Numbered from the stretch's first letter, positions 36,367 through 45,851 are shown. The stretch: 64,000 bases of DNA from Enterococcus alishanensis (GCF_019218635.1 NZ_JAHUZB010000001.1:434001-498000); one strand, 5' to 3'. The notes: generated from the letters alone by a model not told the origin. Numbers and translations: made by a program.

Positions 36367-37396
36367 TTTATTGATGAAATTGTCAAATTTAGATGCGTTA
36401 CCAGGACAAGAAGAACAAGTTAGGCTTGCATTGAAAGAAGAAATTCAACTTTCAAGTCAGCAAGATGCCTTTGGGAATTTATATTTTGGCAACCTAACGG
36501 CTACTAGAAAAAAGATAGCCATATACGCTCATATGGATGAAGTTGGTTTTTTTGTGCATCGAATTACCGAAGAGGGATTTGTTTATTTTTATCCGATTGG
36601 TGGTTGGTGGGGTCATGTGATTTTAGGTCAAACTGTGCGAGCAACTTGTCGAAAAAATGGCTACACGCTGAAAGGTGTGGTGGGAACATTACCAAAAGAA
36701 AATCATGATATGAAATCTGTGGTACCAATAAATGAAATGTATATTGATTTTGGTGCTAGTTCGGCAGAAGAATTGATAGCAGCAGGTCTACAAATTGGAG
36801 ATATGATACTACCAGATACAATAGCTAATTATACTTTTAATCAGCAAAAAATAATCGGTAAGGCATTGGATAATCGTGTAGCCTGTACGGTTATGTCAGA
36901 AGTTTTAAATCAATATCAAGGGCAAAATTGTGAGGTGATTGGGGTCGCAACTGTACAGGAAGAAGCCGGCACTCGTGGCTCAAAAGTTGCTGTAAAAAAT
37001 GTCGATGCTGATCTTAATTTAGTGATTGATGTAGCTAATGGAAAAGACACACCAAAAGCCGCTCAATTTGCCAATCGAATCTTAGGGAACGGTCCGGGCT
37101 TAGTTTTAGCTGATCGTACAGCTTTAGGTAATTTAAAATTATTAGATTTTATAAAAGAGATTGCTGAAGAAAAAAATCTTAATTGGCAATATGATTTGTT
37201 GGCAGGTGGTGGAACTGATGCTGGTTCAGTCCAACTATTTAATGGCAAACCTACTTTAGTTCTTTGTATTCCTGTGAGATATTGTCATTCATGGCATTCG
37301 ATAGTTGACTTAAAAGATATCCAAAGGACAATTGATTTGATTTTGGCGGTTTTAGAAGTTTTAGATAAAAGGAGTGATATATTTGAGCAATTTTAA
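36353..37396 (+). CDS. M42 family metallo-aminopeptidase (YpdE/FrvX-like)
   Basis: ATG 36353 gives 347 residues; a TTG lies one codon upstream. It overlaps the M24 gene by 14 bases. Ligands are visible: AHMDEVGF (His, Asp), KALDNRVACT (bridging Asp), VQEEAGTRG (catalytic Glu pair), DVANGKDTP (Asp) and CHSWHS near the end (His). M42 enzymes are dodecameric cobalt or zinc aminopeptidases; several were first mis-annotated as endoglucanases because they lie in sugar operons such as frv. Cytoplasmic, and probably acts on the same imported compound as the M24 enzyme. Confidence 0.92.
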   Translation: MKLANLLMKLSNLDALPGQEEQVRLALKEEIQLSSQQDAFGNLYFGNLTATRKKIAIYAHMDEVGFFVHRITEEGFVYFYPIGGWWGHVILGQTVRATCRKNGYTLKGVVGTLPKENHDMKSVVPINEMYIDFGASSAEELIAAGLQIGDMILPDTIANYTFNQQKIIGKALDNRVACTVMSEVLNQYQGQNCEVIGVATVQEEAGTRGSKVAVKNVDADLNLVIDVANGKDTPKAAQFANRILGNGPGLVLADRTALGNLKLLDFIKEIAEEKNLNWQYDLLAGGGTDAGSVQLFNGKPTLVLCIPVRYCHSWHSIVDLKDIQRTIDLILAVLEVLDKRSDIFEQF

Positions 37397-38573
37397 ACAG
37401 CAGCAGTCTCGCTATGGTACCTATTCGACTCAATGGGATTATGTGCAAGATCGTTTTGGTGAAAAAAATTTGCTGCCATTTTCTATTTCTGATACTGATT
37501 TTATGATTCCAGAAGGGACGACGGCAGTTTTAAATCAAGCAGTCAATCGAGGTTTTTTTGGCTATACACGCTGGAATCATTTTGATTTTAAAGAAAGTAT
37601 AAGTGGTTGGTTTCTTCGACAATTCGATTGTAAAATTGATCCAGAATGGTGCGTGTATGCGCCTAGCATTATCTATAGTCTATCAGTTGCACTCCAAATG
37701 TTTAGTCAAGAAAATGATAAAGTCATGACATTGACTCCTTGTTATGATGCTTTTTTTAATTGTATCAAAGAAAATAAACGGGAATTGTTGGCATTTTCTT
37801 TAACCAATCAAAATGAGTTTTTTACAATTGATTTTAGGATGTTGGCAGAAGCAATCGAAAGAGAACGACCAGCAGTATTTCTTTTGTGTAATCCGCATAA
37901 TCCAACAGGACGTGTTTTTAATCAAGAGGAATTGGCAAAAATAATTGAACTGTGTAATCGATTTAATGTTGCAATTATTAGTGATGAAATTCATATGGAT
38001 GTTCGTCGACCTGGAAAAACTCATTTACCTATATTAGCTTTAAAAAATAATATAAAAACACCAGTTGTACTGTTATCTTCACCTTCTAAAACATTTAATA
38101 CACCAGGTTTAGGAGGATCATATGCTATTTTTCCCGATGAACAATTAAGAGAACAATTTCTAGCAATTCTAAAAGGACGCGATGGTCTGTCTTCAATACC
38201 TTATTTGGCCCTATTAGCCTTGATGGATTGCTATAATAATCAAAAGGAATGGTTAACAAGGTTAAATCAAACAATTGATGCAAATTTTAACGCACTAAAA
38301 AAAGTTTTAGACTTAGACAAACGAATAAAGTTTTTAATCCCTGAAGCGACTTATTTAGGCTGGATTAATCTTGAAACTTTACCTTATTCAATGGATGATC
38401 TTCAAGAAGTATTGGTAAAAAAAGAAAAGGTCGCCATCATGCGTGGGGAAACCTATGGTCCAGAAGGAATGAATTATCTTCGTTTTAATCTAGGAGCACC
38501 ACAGGACAAAATTATTGAGGGAGCTCAGCGTTTGATGAGAAGCATTGCTTATTTAGATATGATCAAAAAATAA
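37383..38573 (+). CDS. MalY/PatB family PLP aminotransferase or C-S beta-lyase
   Basis: TTG 37383, seven bases behind AAAAGGAG, is preferred to GTG 37374, which overlaps that site; this gives 396 residues. The fold-type I PLP pattern is complete: LPFSISDTDFMIPEG, CNPHNPTGRVF, ISDEIHMDV and the lysine loop SSPSKTFNTPGLGGSY. MalY/PatB enzymes cleave C-S bonds of cystathionine and cysteine S-conjugates. Its start overlaps the M42 gene by 14 bases, so it belongs to the same transcript. No sulfur metabolism gene is adjacent, which makes an S-conjugate or other beta-substituted amino acid from the imported compound an attractive guess. Confidence 0.9.
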   Translation: MSNFKQQQSRYGTYSTQWDYVQDRFGEKNLLPFSISDTDFMIPEGTTAVLNQAVNRGFFGYTRWNHFDFKESISGWFLRQFDCKIDPEWCVYAPSIIYSLSVALQMFSQENDKVMTLTPCYDAFFNCIKENKRELLAFSLTNQNEFFTIDFRMLAEAIERERPAVFLLCNPHNPTGRVFNQEELAKIIELCNRFNVAIISDEIHMDVRRPGKTHLPILALKNNIKTPVVLLSSPSKTFNTPGLGGSYAIFPDEQLREQFLAILKGRDGLSSIPYLALLALMDCYNNQKEWLTRLNQTIDANFNALKKVLDLDKRIKFLIPEATYLGWINLETLPYSMDDLQEVLVKKEKVAIMRGETYGPEGMNYLRFNLGAPQDKIIEGAQRLMRSIAYLDMIKK

Positions 38574-38580
38574 ACGAGTG

Positions 38581-38614
38581 AAGTGTAAGTATAAAGCTTA
38601 CACTTTATTTTTTT
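38581..38614 (+). terminator. Terminator of the PTS-peptidase operon
   Basis: AAGTGTAAG and CTTACACTT form a 9-bp stem with a 7-base loop, followed by TATTTTTTT. Confidence 0.82.
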
Positions 38615-38698
38615 GGTTAGAGATTTATAAGTAAGGAAGAAATTCCCTTTAAACTTTTGCTACAATAGTTTTAAAGAATGAAAAATTTGGAGGTTGTC

Positions 38699-39373
38699 AT
38701 GAGTAAAATACTATTGTTAGAAGATGATCAAAGCTTAAGTAAAGGAATTCAGCTAAGCTTGAAAAAAGAAGGCTATGAAGTAATAATTTGCTCTACCATT
38801 GCAGCCGCTAAAAAGGTATTCTTTGAACAAAGTTTTAATCTATTGATTAGTGATATTACTTTACCTGACGGCAATGGCTTGGACTTTTGTCAAGAAGTTC
38901 GTCGACATTCAAATATTCTGATATTAATATTGACCTCACATAAAGAAGAATATGAAATTGTTTCTGGTTATGAACAAGGTGCAGATGATTACGTTACTAA
39001 ACCTTTTAGTTTAATGGTTTTGATTTCAAAGATTAACGCTTTATTCAAGCGAGTTCAAAATAATCGTGGCAATATTTTACATTCAAACGATTTAACACTC
39101 AACCCAGCTGAAATGAAAGTGACTCTTGGTGATGAAGTGGTGGTTTTAAGTAAAACAGAATTGCAATTATTATTAATATTTTTGGAAAATCCTCAACAGA
39201 TTTTGTCACAAGAACAATTGTTGGAAACTATTTGGGATACAAAAGAAGGTTACATAGATAGAAATACGATTCCTGTTAATATTAGCCGTTTGCGACAAAA
39301 AGTTGGAAAAGAAAATATAAAAACAATTCGAGGGGTGGGCTATTTATGGGTAAACGCAGTTCAAAGATCTTAA
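38699..39373 (+). CDS. OmpR-family response regulator
   Basis: ATG 38699, seven bases behind TTGGAGG, gives 224 residues. The receiver has LLLEDD (7-10 acidic pocket), the phospho-acceptor Asp52 in LLISDITLPDGNG and Lys101 in VTKPF. The C-terminal winged helix (about 125-222) ends IKTIRGVGYLW. It overlaps the kinase gene by 28 bases. An extended -10 (TGCTACAAT, around 38660) lies upstream. Together with the kinase and the ABC/FtsX genes that follow, it forms a four-gene module of the type that responds to antimicrobial peptides or wall stress. Confidence 0.94.
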   Translation: MSKILLLEDDQSLSKGIQLSLKKEGYEVIICSTIAAAKKVFFEQSFNLLISDITLPDGNGLDFCQEVRRHSNILILILTSHKEEYEIVSGYEQGADDYVTKPFSLMVLISKINALFKRVQNNRGNILHSNDLTLNPAEMKVTLGDEVVVLSKTELQLLLIFLENPQQILSQEQLLETIWDTKEGYIDRNTIPVNISRLRQKVGKENIKTIRGVGYLWVNAVQRS

Positions 39374-40482
39374 TAATCAGTCTGCTAATATTGCTTTTTA
39401 GTGGTGGATTATTGTTTTGGAACTATCAGTCTTTTCAAACGGGATTTCGTGAAAACCAGGCTTATTTATTAGGAAAACTGATTGAAGAAAGTAGTTTGTC
39501 AGAAGAACAAGTAATTCGTATTGTTAATCAAGAAACTGATGAAGCACAAATAGAGACAGGTCAGTTATTATCAGAAAAATATGGTTTGCTAAACAAAGAA
39601 ACAACTCAACAAAATTTGATTCAGAAATATACAATCAAAAATCTGCTAATTACTATTACAACAGTGTTTTTATTGATTGTTTTTTTTATTTTTCATCTTA
39701 AAAGGCTAAGAAAAGAACAGATTTTAGTGGATAATCAATTGACTGAACAAACAGAGGCTATTACGTTAACTCAATTGCAGCTTCAAAAAAAGTCTAAAGA
39801 AGATGACGATATTAAATCCAGCATAACTGAAATTGCTCATCAGTTAAAAACGCCAATTTCTTCTTTGAAATTAAGTATGGAGATTGCCCTTTCTGAAAAT
39901 TATTCTGTAGATGAGCGGCAAGATTTTAAGAAGCAAGCTGAAATACAAATAAATAAGCTAGATTTGATGTTAGATGGTTTGGTTAAAATCTCTCAATTAG
40001 AGGCAGACTTAATTTCGTTAAGCCCTCAACAATATAGTTTGGAAAAGTTATTAGAAAAAGTTGTCAACGGTTTGATTATGTCGGCAATTGAAAAGAAGAT
40101 TGAGATTGAAGTCATTCAAACTGAAGCTATCGATATTTTTGTTGATATCAAATGGACACGGGAGGCTCTAGGAAACATTTTAGAGAACGCTATAAAATAC
40201 TCACCAACTGACTCAAAAATACGTATTCGCTGTTCTAGTTTAGTCAATTACGCCTTAATAGAAATAATTGATCAAGGTCCAGGGATTGCCAAAGAAGAGT
40301 TAAGTCTAATTTATCAACGTTTTTATCGCGGTCAGCAAACAGTTGAAACAGAAATTGAAGGTTCAGGGGTTGGCTTATTTTTAGCGCGGAAAATTATTGA
40401 AGAACAGCATGGTGCTCTCCTGGTGAAAAATCAAAATCCTCAAGGTTCAAATTTTCAAATAACCTTACCTTTAATTAAATAG
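39346..40482 (+). CDS. Sensor histidine kinase
   Basis: The protein has 378 residues. Two membrane helices (about 7-27 and 98-117) enclose only about 70 external residues. The phospho-acceptor His165 is in EIAHQLKTPISSL, the N box is NILENAIKYSP near 281-291, and the G boxes are DQGPGIAKEEL and GSGVGLFLARKI. The small sensor domain makes sensing through the neighbouring permease possible, as in intramembrane-sensing kinases, but the domain is larger than in BceS-type kinases. It is translationally coupled to the regulator. Confidence 0.94.
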   Translation: MGKRSSKILIISLLILLFSGGLLFWNYQSFQTGFRENQAYLLGKLIEESSLSEEQVIRIVNQETDEAQIETGQLLSEKYGLLNKETTQQNLIQKYTIKNLLITITTVFLLIVFFIFHLKRLRKEQILVDNQLTEQTEAITLTQLQLQKKSKEDDDIKSSITEIAHQLKTPISSLKLSMEIALSENYSVDERQDFKKQAEIQINKLDLMLDGLVKISQLEADLISLSPQQYSLEKLLEKVVNGLIMSAIEKKIEIEVIQTEAIDIFVDIKWTREALGNILENAIKYSPTDSKIRIRCSSLVNYALIEIIDQGPGIAKEELSLIYQRFYRGQQTVETEIEGSGVGLFLARKIIEEQHGALLVKNQNPQGSNFQITLPLIK

Positions 40483-40504
40483 TTTCTTACAGTTCTGTTA
40501 TCTA

Positions 40505-40540
40505 GATTGAAAGCTGATTGAAAGCTTTCTTTTTTATACT
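40505..40540 (+). promoter_or_regulatory. Promoter with perfect tandem repeat, probable response-regulator site
   Basis: Two contiguous copies of GATTGAAAGCT (40505-40515 and 40516-40526) sit over the -35 position of a promoter whose -10 is TATACT (40535-40540). Eleven-base direct repeats on one face of the helix are the usual binding layout of OmpR-family dimers. The adjacent regulator is the obvious candidate to activate the ABC transporter genes from here. Confidence 0.6.
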
Positions 40541-40572
40541 TGTAGTAAGAGATAGGAAAGAGGGCGATTGAA

Positions 40573-41232
40573 ATGATTTTGGAGATTAATGATTTGGTAA
40601 AACATTATGATGATGGTAGTACAATTGTTAAGGCTGTAGACCATATAGATTTGTTAGTGGAGAAAGGGGAATTTGTTACGATTGTCGGCAAATCAGGCTC
40701 TGGTAAAAGCACCTTGTTAAATTTAATTGGTGGTTTAGATCGACCAGATTCTGGAGCAGTTATAATAGACGATAAAAATATCTTCACTTTGAAAGACGAA
40801 AAGCTTGCTGAATTTCGCCGGAAAAAAATCGGCTTTATTTTTCAAAGCTATAATTTAATTCCATCTTTGAATGTTTGGGAAAATATTGTTTTACCGATTG
40901 GTTTAGATAGTCGAAAAGTGAAAGAACCTTTCATTGAAGACTTATTAAAGACGATTGGTTTAGCAGATCGAAAACGTGCATTACCCAGCGAATTATCTGG
41001 TGGTCAACAGCAACGGGTAGCAATTGCACGAGCTATCGCAGCTGAACCTTCAATAATTTTAGCAGATGAGCCAACCGGGAATCTTGATACCAAAACAGAA
41101 CTAGAAGTCATGACATTATTGAAAAATTCAGTAGAAAATTTTGGTCAGACGTTAATTATGATTACCCATGATGAAATGATTGCACAAATGGCGGATCGGA
41201 TTGTCCATATTGAAGATGGGCAGGTGATTTAA
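40573..41232 (+). CDS. ABC transporter ATP-binding protein (MacB/LolD type)
   Basis: The protein has 219 residues. Walker A is GKSGSGKST (39-47), then the Q-loop [14 protein letters not shown], the signature LSGGQQQR, Walker [13 protein letters not shown] and the H-loop THDEMIA. The [12 protein letters not shown] segment is typical of ATPases paired with FtsX permeases. ATG 40573 lies behind AGAGGGCG. The permease start follows its stop with no gap. Likely an antimicrobial peptide exporter or a wall-stress module. Confidence 0.94.
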   Translation: MILEINDLVKHYDDGSTIVKAVDHIDLLVEKGEFVTIVGKSGSGKSTLLNLIGGLDRPDSGAVIIDDKNIFTLKDEKLAEFRRKKIGFIFQSYNLIPSLNVWENIVLPIGLDSRKVKEPFIEDLLKTIGLADRKRALPSELSGGQQQRVAIARAIAAEPSIILADEPTGNLDTKTELEVMTLLKNSVENFGQTLIMITHDEMIAQMADRIVHIEDGQVI

Positions 41233-43707
41233 ATGAAAACCGTACTAAATTTAGCCTGGGCGAATACGAAATATCATCGGGTTAAAAATATTTTATCAGG
41301 TTTAGCGATTGTATTTACGACAATTTTGGTTTATTTAATTATTAGTATTGGCATGGGAATGGTCAATACACAAAATTATGCAGTAAATAGTATTTATCCA
41401 ACTTTTCATACGATGTATCGAAATGTTTCGGAGCCAGTGAAGGATCAATTAATTTTGAATCAATCTTTTGAAGCATATGGCTTAAGACAAGACATCGGCG
41501 AGATACCTATTGAGGATGGACGCATAGTAATAACGCATTTTGACAAGCAAGCCTTAAAACTGTCAAAAGGTACTATCAAAGAAGGAAAAGCGCCGCAAAA
41601 AGATAATGAGATCGCATTATCTAAAGGAGGGCTTTTGTCTCTAGGATTTGCCGATGCTAAATTGGGAGACACAATTCCTATAGCTTACCAACGTTATGAA
41701 AAAGAAGGTTTAAGTATCGCACAAACTAATGATTTTAAATTAGTAGGTATTTTACCAGAAGGAACGCAAACGAAGAAAAATAAAGTATTATCGATGCTGG
41801 TTTCAGAGAATTTTACTAAATCAGTTATTCCTGAAACAGAAAGGACATATAGAGTTTTAGTAAGATTTCGTACGAACGAAGCAAGTACAACTGATGAGAT
41901 AGAAAATATTTCAAAAAAAATCGCAGAAGATTTTGATATTTCAGAAGCAGATACTGTCATGAATAGTGATTATCTTTTTGCCAATTATGTTGATCCTAGT
42001 TTTTTTAAAGGAATGATTTTTATTGTTGCAATCATTCTGATAGTGGGAGCTTTAACGATTTATAGTATCTATTACGTTTCAATGATTAATAAAGTCCAAG
42101 AATACGGGAAACTCAGAGCATTAGGCGCAAACAAAAAGCAAATTAGAATAGTTGTATTGGTTGAAAATTTATTGGTGGCCCTTATTGCGATTCCAATTGG
42201 TTTAATCATTAGTATCTTTTCTGCGAAATTTTTCTTCCAACAAATTATGTCTACTTATACTGAAAATGAAATGATGATCGTTATACAGAAAATTATTGCG
42301 GAAGGTAAGGTTAGTTTATTTATTCCGTGGATTGCAATATTGGCAATAGTGGTTACATTGTTAACAGTGGTTATCTCATCTTTGAAACCTATGCGATTCG
42401 CTAGTAAAATCATGCCTGTTGAAGCGATGAATTATGCAGGAAAGAAATCGAAAAAACGTAAACATCAAAAAAGTTTTACAAATTTAAACTTGCGAAAGCT
42501 GGCTGAAACCAATCTTTTCCGTAATAAAAAAAGAACATTCACAACGATTATTTCATTGAGTTTGATTGGGATTTTATTTATTATCGTGGCAACTATTTTT
42601 ACCTGTATGAACCCAGCTCAGATTGCCAGAGATGCTATTGCTGAAGACTTTAGGATAGAAACAGATGCTGTTTCAGGAGATAAAATGAATCCTCAGCAAG
42701 AATGGACGGTAATTCAACAAAATAATCCATTGTCTGAAGATACTCTACAAGAAATTGAACAACTTTCTGGTGTTCAAAAAATCTATCCTCAGCGAATGAT
42801 GAGTTTTGAGGCACCCGCAATAATGAGTATATACGGTGATGGTGCATTAACAGGATTTCTTAAAGGCTTTGACGAAGAACAATTTAAGACAATAAAGAGT
42901 TACGTGAAGAAAGAGGATGTTAGTTTTGCGGACTTATTAACTGGCAATAAAGTGATTGCGACAGAAGTTTTAGTGAAACATTATCCGGAGATCAAAGTAG
43001 GAAGTAAAATAAAAGTAGAATTATTTGCTGGAGATCAGTCCCACATTCAAGAACTAACGGTTGCAGCTATCGCTGATGTTCCCGAAGGAATTGTAGGTAG
43101 AGGAACTCTATTGACAAGTAATCAATTCATAAAAGAACAGTCACCCCACAATACGACATATTCGATTGATGTCCAAGTCCAACCTCAAAAAATGACTGCT
43201 ATCAAAGAAAAACTAACTAATATTATCAATAGATATGATTATTTGACAATGGATTCATTTACAGAAATTGAAAAAGAATGGGAATCAATCACTGTTTTAA
43301 TGAGTGGTGCAGTTTATGGAATCATGATAATTCTTGGCATTGTCGGTGTGATGAATTTAATCAATACAACTATAGATAGTATTTTGTCACGCAAAAAACA
43401 GTTAGGTGTCATGCAAGCGATTGGTATGTCGAATCGTCAAATGCGTCGTATGTTACAGGGAGAAGGACTATTTTATGCAGTAGGTATTATTGCATTGTCG
43501 GTATTTTTTGGTAGCATACTTGGCTATGGCGCTTATATTTATGCTGTAACAAATCGGGTATTACAAATAAAAACCTATGCCTATCCAACGATACAAGTCG
43601 TTTTATTAATTTTAATTGTAATTATCGTTCAATTGATTTTAACGTTTGCAACTACTAAAATGGTAACAAAAGAAACAATAATATCTCGAATTCATTATTC
43701 TGAATAA
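41233..43707 (+). CDS. FtsX-like ABC transporter permease
   Basis: The protein has 824 residues with two FtsX/MacB_PCD units: an N-terminal helix (about 20-42), a large external domain, three helices (about 255-400), a link rich in Lys, then a second helix at about 438-458, a second external domain and three terminal helices (about 690-815). YGKLRALGANKKQIR and LGVMQAIGMSNRQMRR are the duplicated coupling segments. It starts directly at the ATPase stop. BceB-type permeases have ten helices and one external domain, so this is a different, VEX/MacB-like type. Substrate unknown. Confidence 0.92.
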   Translation: MKTVLNLAWANTKYHRVKNILSGLAIVFTTILVYLIISIGMGMVNTQNYAVNSIYPTFHTMYRNVSEPVKDQLILNQSFEAYGLRQDIGEIPIEDGRIVITHFDKQALKLSKGTIKEGKAPQKDNEIALSKGGLLSLGFADAKLGDTIPIAYQRYEKEGLSIAQTNDFKLVGILPEGTQTKKNKVLSMLVSENFTKSVIPETERTYRVLVRFRTNEASTTDEIENISKKIAEDFDISEADTVMNSDYLFANYVDPSFFKGMIFIVAIILIVGALTIYSIYYVSMINKVQEYGKLRALGANKKQIRIVVLVENLLVALIAIPIGLIISIFSAKFFFQQIMSTYTENEMMIVIQKIIAEGKVSLFIPWIAILAIVVTLLTVVISSLKPMRFASKIMPVEAMNYAGKKSKKRKHQKSFTNLNLRKLAETNLFRNKKRTFTTIISLSLIGILFIIVATIFTCMNPAQIARDAIAEDFRIETDAVSGDKMNPQQEWTVIQQNNPLSEDTLQEIEQLSGVQKIYPQRMMSFEAPAIMSIYGDGALTGFLKGFDEEQFKTIKSYVKKEDVSFADLLTGNKVIATEVLVKHYPEIKVGSKIKVELFAGDQSHIQELTVAAIADVPEGIVGRGTLLTSNQFIKEQSPHNTTYSIDVQVQPQKMTAIKEKLTNIINRYDYLTMDSFTEIEKEWESITVLMSGAVYGIMIILGIVGVMNLINTTIDSILSRKKQLGVMQAIGMSNRQMRRMLQGEGLFYAVGIIALSVFFGSILGYGAYIYAVTNRVLQIKTYAYPTIQVVLLILIVIIVQLILTFATTKMVTKETIISRIHYSE

Positions 43708-43712
43708 TGAAA

Positions 43713-43759
43713 AAAACCTTTAAGTCGACAACCATTGAGTGGTTTCGCTTAAAGGTTTT
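43713..43759. terminator. Bidirectional terminator
   Basis: AAAACCTTTAAG and CTTAAAGGTTTT form a 12-bp outer stem, with an inner stem AACCA/TGGTT. It separates the convergent permease and GHKL kinase genes. Confidence 0.8.
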
Positions 43760-45032
43760 AATATTTTAGGATCAATTTTGCATTAAAAAAGCCATTTTCA
43801 TTCTTTAGTAAAAATTGGCAATCATGGTAAGAATGGATAATTTTCTTTAAATTCCATAAGCCTAGGCCAGAATGATTGTTCTTTGTGCTATTTCCCTTTT
43901 TTAGAATAGCTGCTATATCGACAGGATTACTAGAAGGGTTAGCCACATTAATGATTAATTTGTCACGATCATTAGTAAAACTGACTGAGATTTTTTTATT
44001 CTTTTCATTTTGAACTGCTTCGATTGCATTGTTCATTAAGATAGAGAATACCCTTAAAAAATCAACTAATGATACTGTTGGAATTGTTGAAATTGGATCA
44101 ATTTTCAAAGTCAATTCAATATCTTCTTGTTCACAAACACGAATGAATTCAGTGACTAATCCTCTCAAAGCAGTATTTTGAATAACTGAAATTTGATCAT
44201 AATGATAATTTTTCAGATATCCTTTTGTACTACCCACGATCTGTTCCAGAAATTCCTGAGCACCAATGATATCCTCATTAGACAAGTATTCTTCCATGGC
44301 TAACATGATATTTCGAAAATCATGGCGGTATTCTCTAATTAGCTGAAAATTCTCTCTTTCATCTTCCAAAGATAGTGTCAGATTTTCTACATATTTTCTC
44401 TGTTGATAGTTTTTATTGATTAAAGTCAGTAAAGAAATCAGTAAAGTTGAGATTACGAACATTAAACATAGTACTAAAAGGAGTGTGACCACGACTCCAC
44501 GCATAGAAATGTAGACATGTAAAAACATTAGAATTAGGAATAGTAGGAAAATACCTAAGCCTAGACGTGTATATTTTTGGGATGTATCATTTAAAGATTG
44601 CCAAATGGCATATTTTTTATCTAATTTACTAAACCCGAATGAGCAGAGCAATAACAATAAAAATTGAAGAACACTAACAATTAAGTGGTTGTAATGGAAC
44701 GGTTGACCTAACAAATTCATAATTTCTCTAGGGAAATGATAGGTAACTACCCAAACTAACATAATTAAGCTGTCAGCAAAAATTAGAAATACAGCAGGCA
44801 AAAGCCAATTTTTAGTATGGTTATACATCATAAAGTATTGGATAAAGAAGTAAGCTAGAATATTAATGTATAGGAAACTATCACTAGTATAGACTGAAAG
44901 GAGAGCGGTTGACGCAGTAATAACAGATAAAATTAAAGCCTGTCTTTTTGAAAGTAACTTCTTGTAAAAAAAACTCCAGATCAATGCCAAGTAATTAATT
45001 GCATAGGCAGTGACCATAAAGCTAAAGCTCAT
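43758..45032 (-). CDS. GHKL sensor histidine kinase, quorum-sensing (AgrC/FsrC) type
   Basis: The protein has 424 residues. Six or so hydrophobic segments fill the first 205, followed by a coiled part and the kinase core. The phospho-acceptor region is REYRHDFRNIM (His237), the N box is ILMNNAIEAVQNE and the G box GLGLWNLKKII, all typical of HPK10 kinases that sense peptides. It overlaps the LytTR regulator by 11 bases. No agrD/fsrB-like peptide or processing gene is adjacent, so the signal must come from elsewhere or be something other than a cyclic peptide. Confidence 0.9.
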   Translation of the reverse strand: MSFSFMVTAYAINYLALIWSFFYKKLLSKRQALILSVITASTALLSVYTSDSFLYINILAYFFIQYFMMYNHTKNWLLPAVFLIFADSLIMLVWVVTYHFPREIMNLLGQPFHYNHLIVSVLQFLLLLLCSFGFSKLDKKYAIWQSLNDTSQKYTRLGLGIFLLFLILMFLHVYISMRGVVVTLLLVLCLMFVISTLLISLLTLINKNYQQRKYVENLTLSLEDERENFQLIREYRHDFRNIMLAMEEYLSNEDIIGAQEFLEQIVGSTKGYLKNYHYDQISVIQNTALRGLVTEFIRVCEQEDIELTLKIDPISTIPTVSLVDFLRVFSILMNNAIEAVQNEKNKKISVSFTNDRDKLIINVANPSSNPVDIAAILKKGNSTKNNHSGLGLWNLKKIIHSYHDCQFLLKNENGFFNAKLILKY

Positions 45033-45774
45033 TTAACTCAAGGCCCTTCAAAAATAATTTCATTTTACGTGCCCCAACTTTACCAATCTCCAAACTCGTA
45101 CCATCAGTAAACTGAACGGTTCCTTCTAAAGTACTAATATTTTTCACCAATGCTAAATTAATGATAAAAGATTTTAATTCCTTACATATATAAGGACTCT
45201 TCATCGACTTCTTCAGATCAGATAGTTTCCCACGTACCATACACTCACCATCTTTATGCTTAATCAGTACCGTTTTTTTAAACCCAGGGACGGTGGCCGC
45301 ATAAAAAATATTACTTTCTAAAATCAAAATATCAGTTTCAAAATTATCTAATACTAAGATCTGTTCTTCTTTTTGTTTCTCTATAACTTTCAAATTGGCT
45401 TTTTTTAAAAGCGTCTCTATCGCAACAGTCAGTTCATCAGCAGACTGATCTTTTAGTAGATAACCAAGGGGGAAGATTTGTCGATTTAAAATTTCAATTC
45501 CCTTTGAGTCAAAGGCACTCAAAAAAACAATAAACGCTGATTTATTTTGCTGTCTAATTTTTTCAGCAAGATCAATTCCTGAAAAATAAGTTTTTAGGTC
45601 AATATCTAAGATAAAGAAATCATCGTCAAAAATTTCGAGCTCAGATATTTTTTGATAAAATTCCTGTTCATTCGTAATTTCATTTAAAGAAAGATTTGTG
45701 AACGCTAATGCAGAAATTACGTCCTTTATTTTTTTTCTAATAATAAATTGATCGTCGATCATAAAAATACGCAT
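45022..45774 (-). CDS. LytTR-family response regulator (AgrA/FsrA type)
   Basis: The protein has 250 residues. The receiver starts RIFMIDDQF (acidic pair Asp7, Asp8), with phospho-acceptor Asp57 in FFILDIDL and a late Lys in LLKDQS. The C-terminal LytTR domain (about 140-245) includes FKKTVLIKHKDGECMVRGKLSDLKK and ICKELKSFIINL. LytTR regulators bind imperfect direct repeats and usually control virulence or bacteriocin genes. It lies upstream of the GHKL kinase gene on the minus strand and overlaps it, making a classical pair. Confidence 0.9.
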   Translation of the reverse strand: MRIFMIDDQFIIRKKIKDVISALAFTNLSLNEITNEQEFYQKISELEIFDDDFFILDIDLKTYFSGIDLAEKIRQQNKSAFIVFLSAFDSKGIEILNRQIFPLGYLLKDQSADELTVAIETLLKKANLKVIEKQKEEQILVLDNFETDILILESNIFYAATVPGFKKTVLIKHKDGECMVRGKLSDLKKSMKSPYICKELKSFIINLALVKNISTLEGTVQFTDGTSLEIGKVGARKMKLFLKGLELNEL

Positions 45775-45851
45775 CAGCTAATCCCTCCTCTTTTCTAAAA
45801 CGATAGTATCACATTACTCAAAAAATAATAGATAAAAGACTCAAGATGTTG

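Noticed and set aside
41233-43707. BceB-type bacitracin resistance permease
   Set aside because: The protein has two FtsX units and two external domains rather than the ten-helix, one-domain BceB layout, and the kinase has a longer external loop than BceS.
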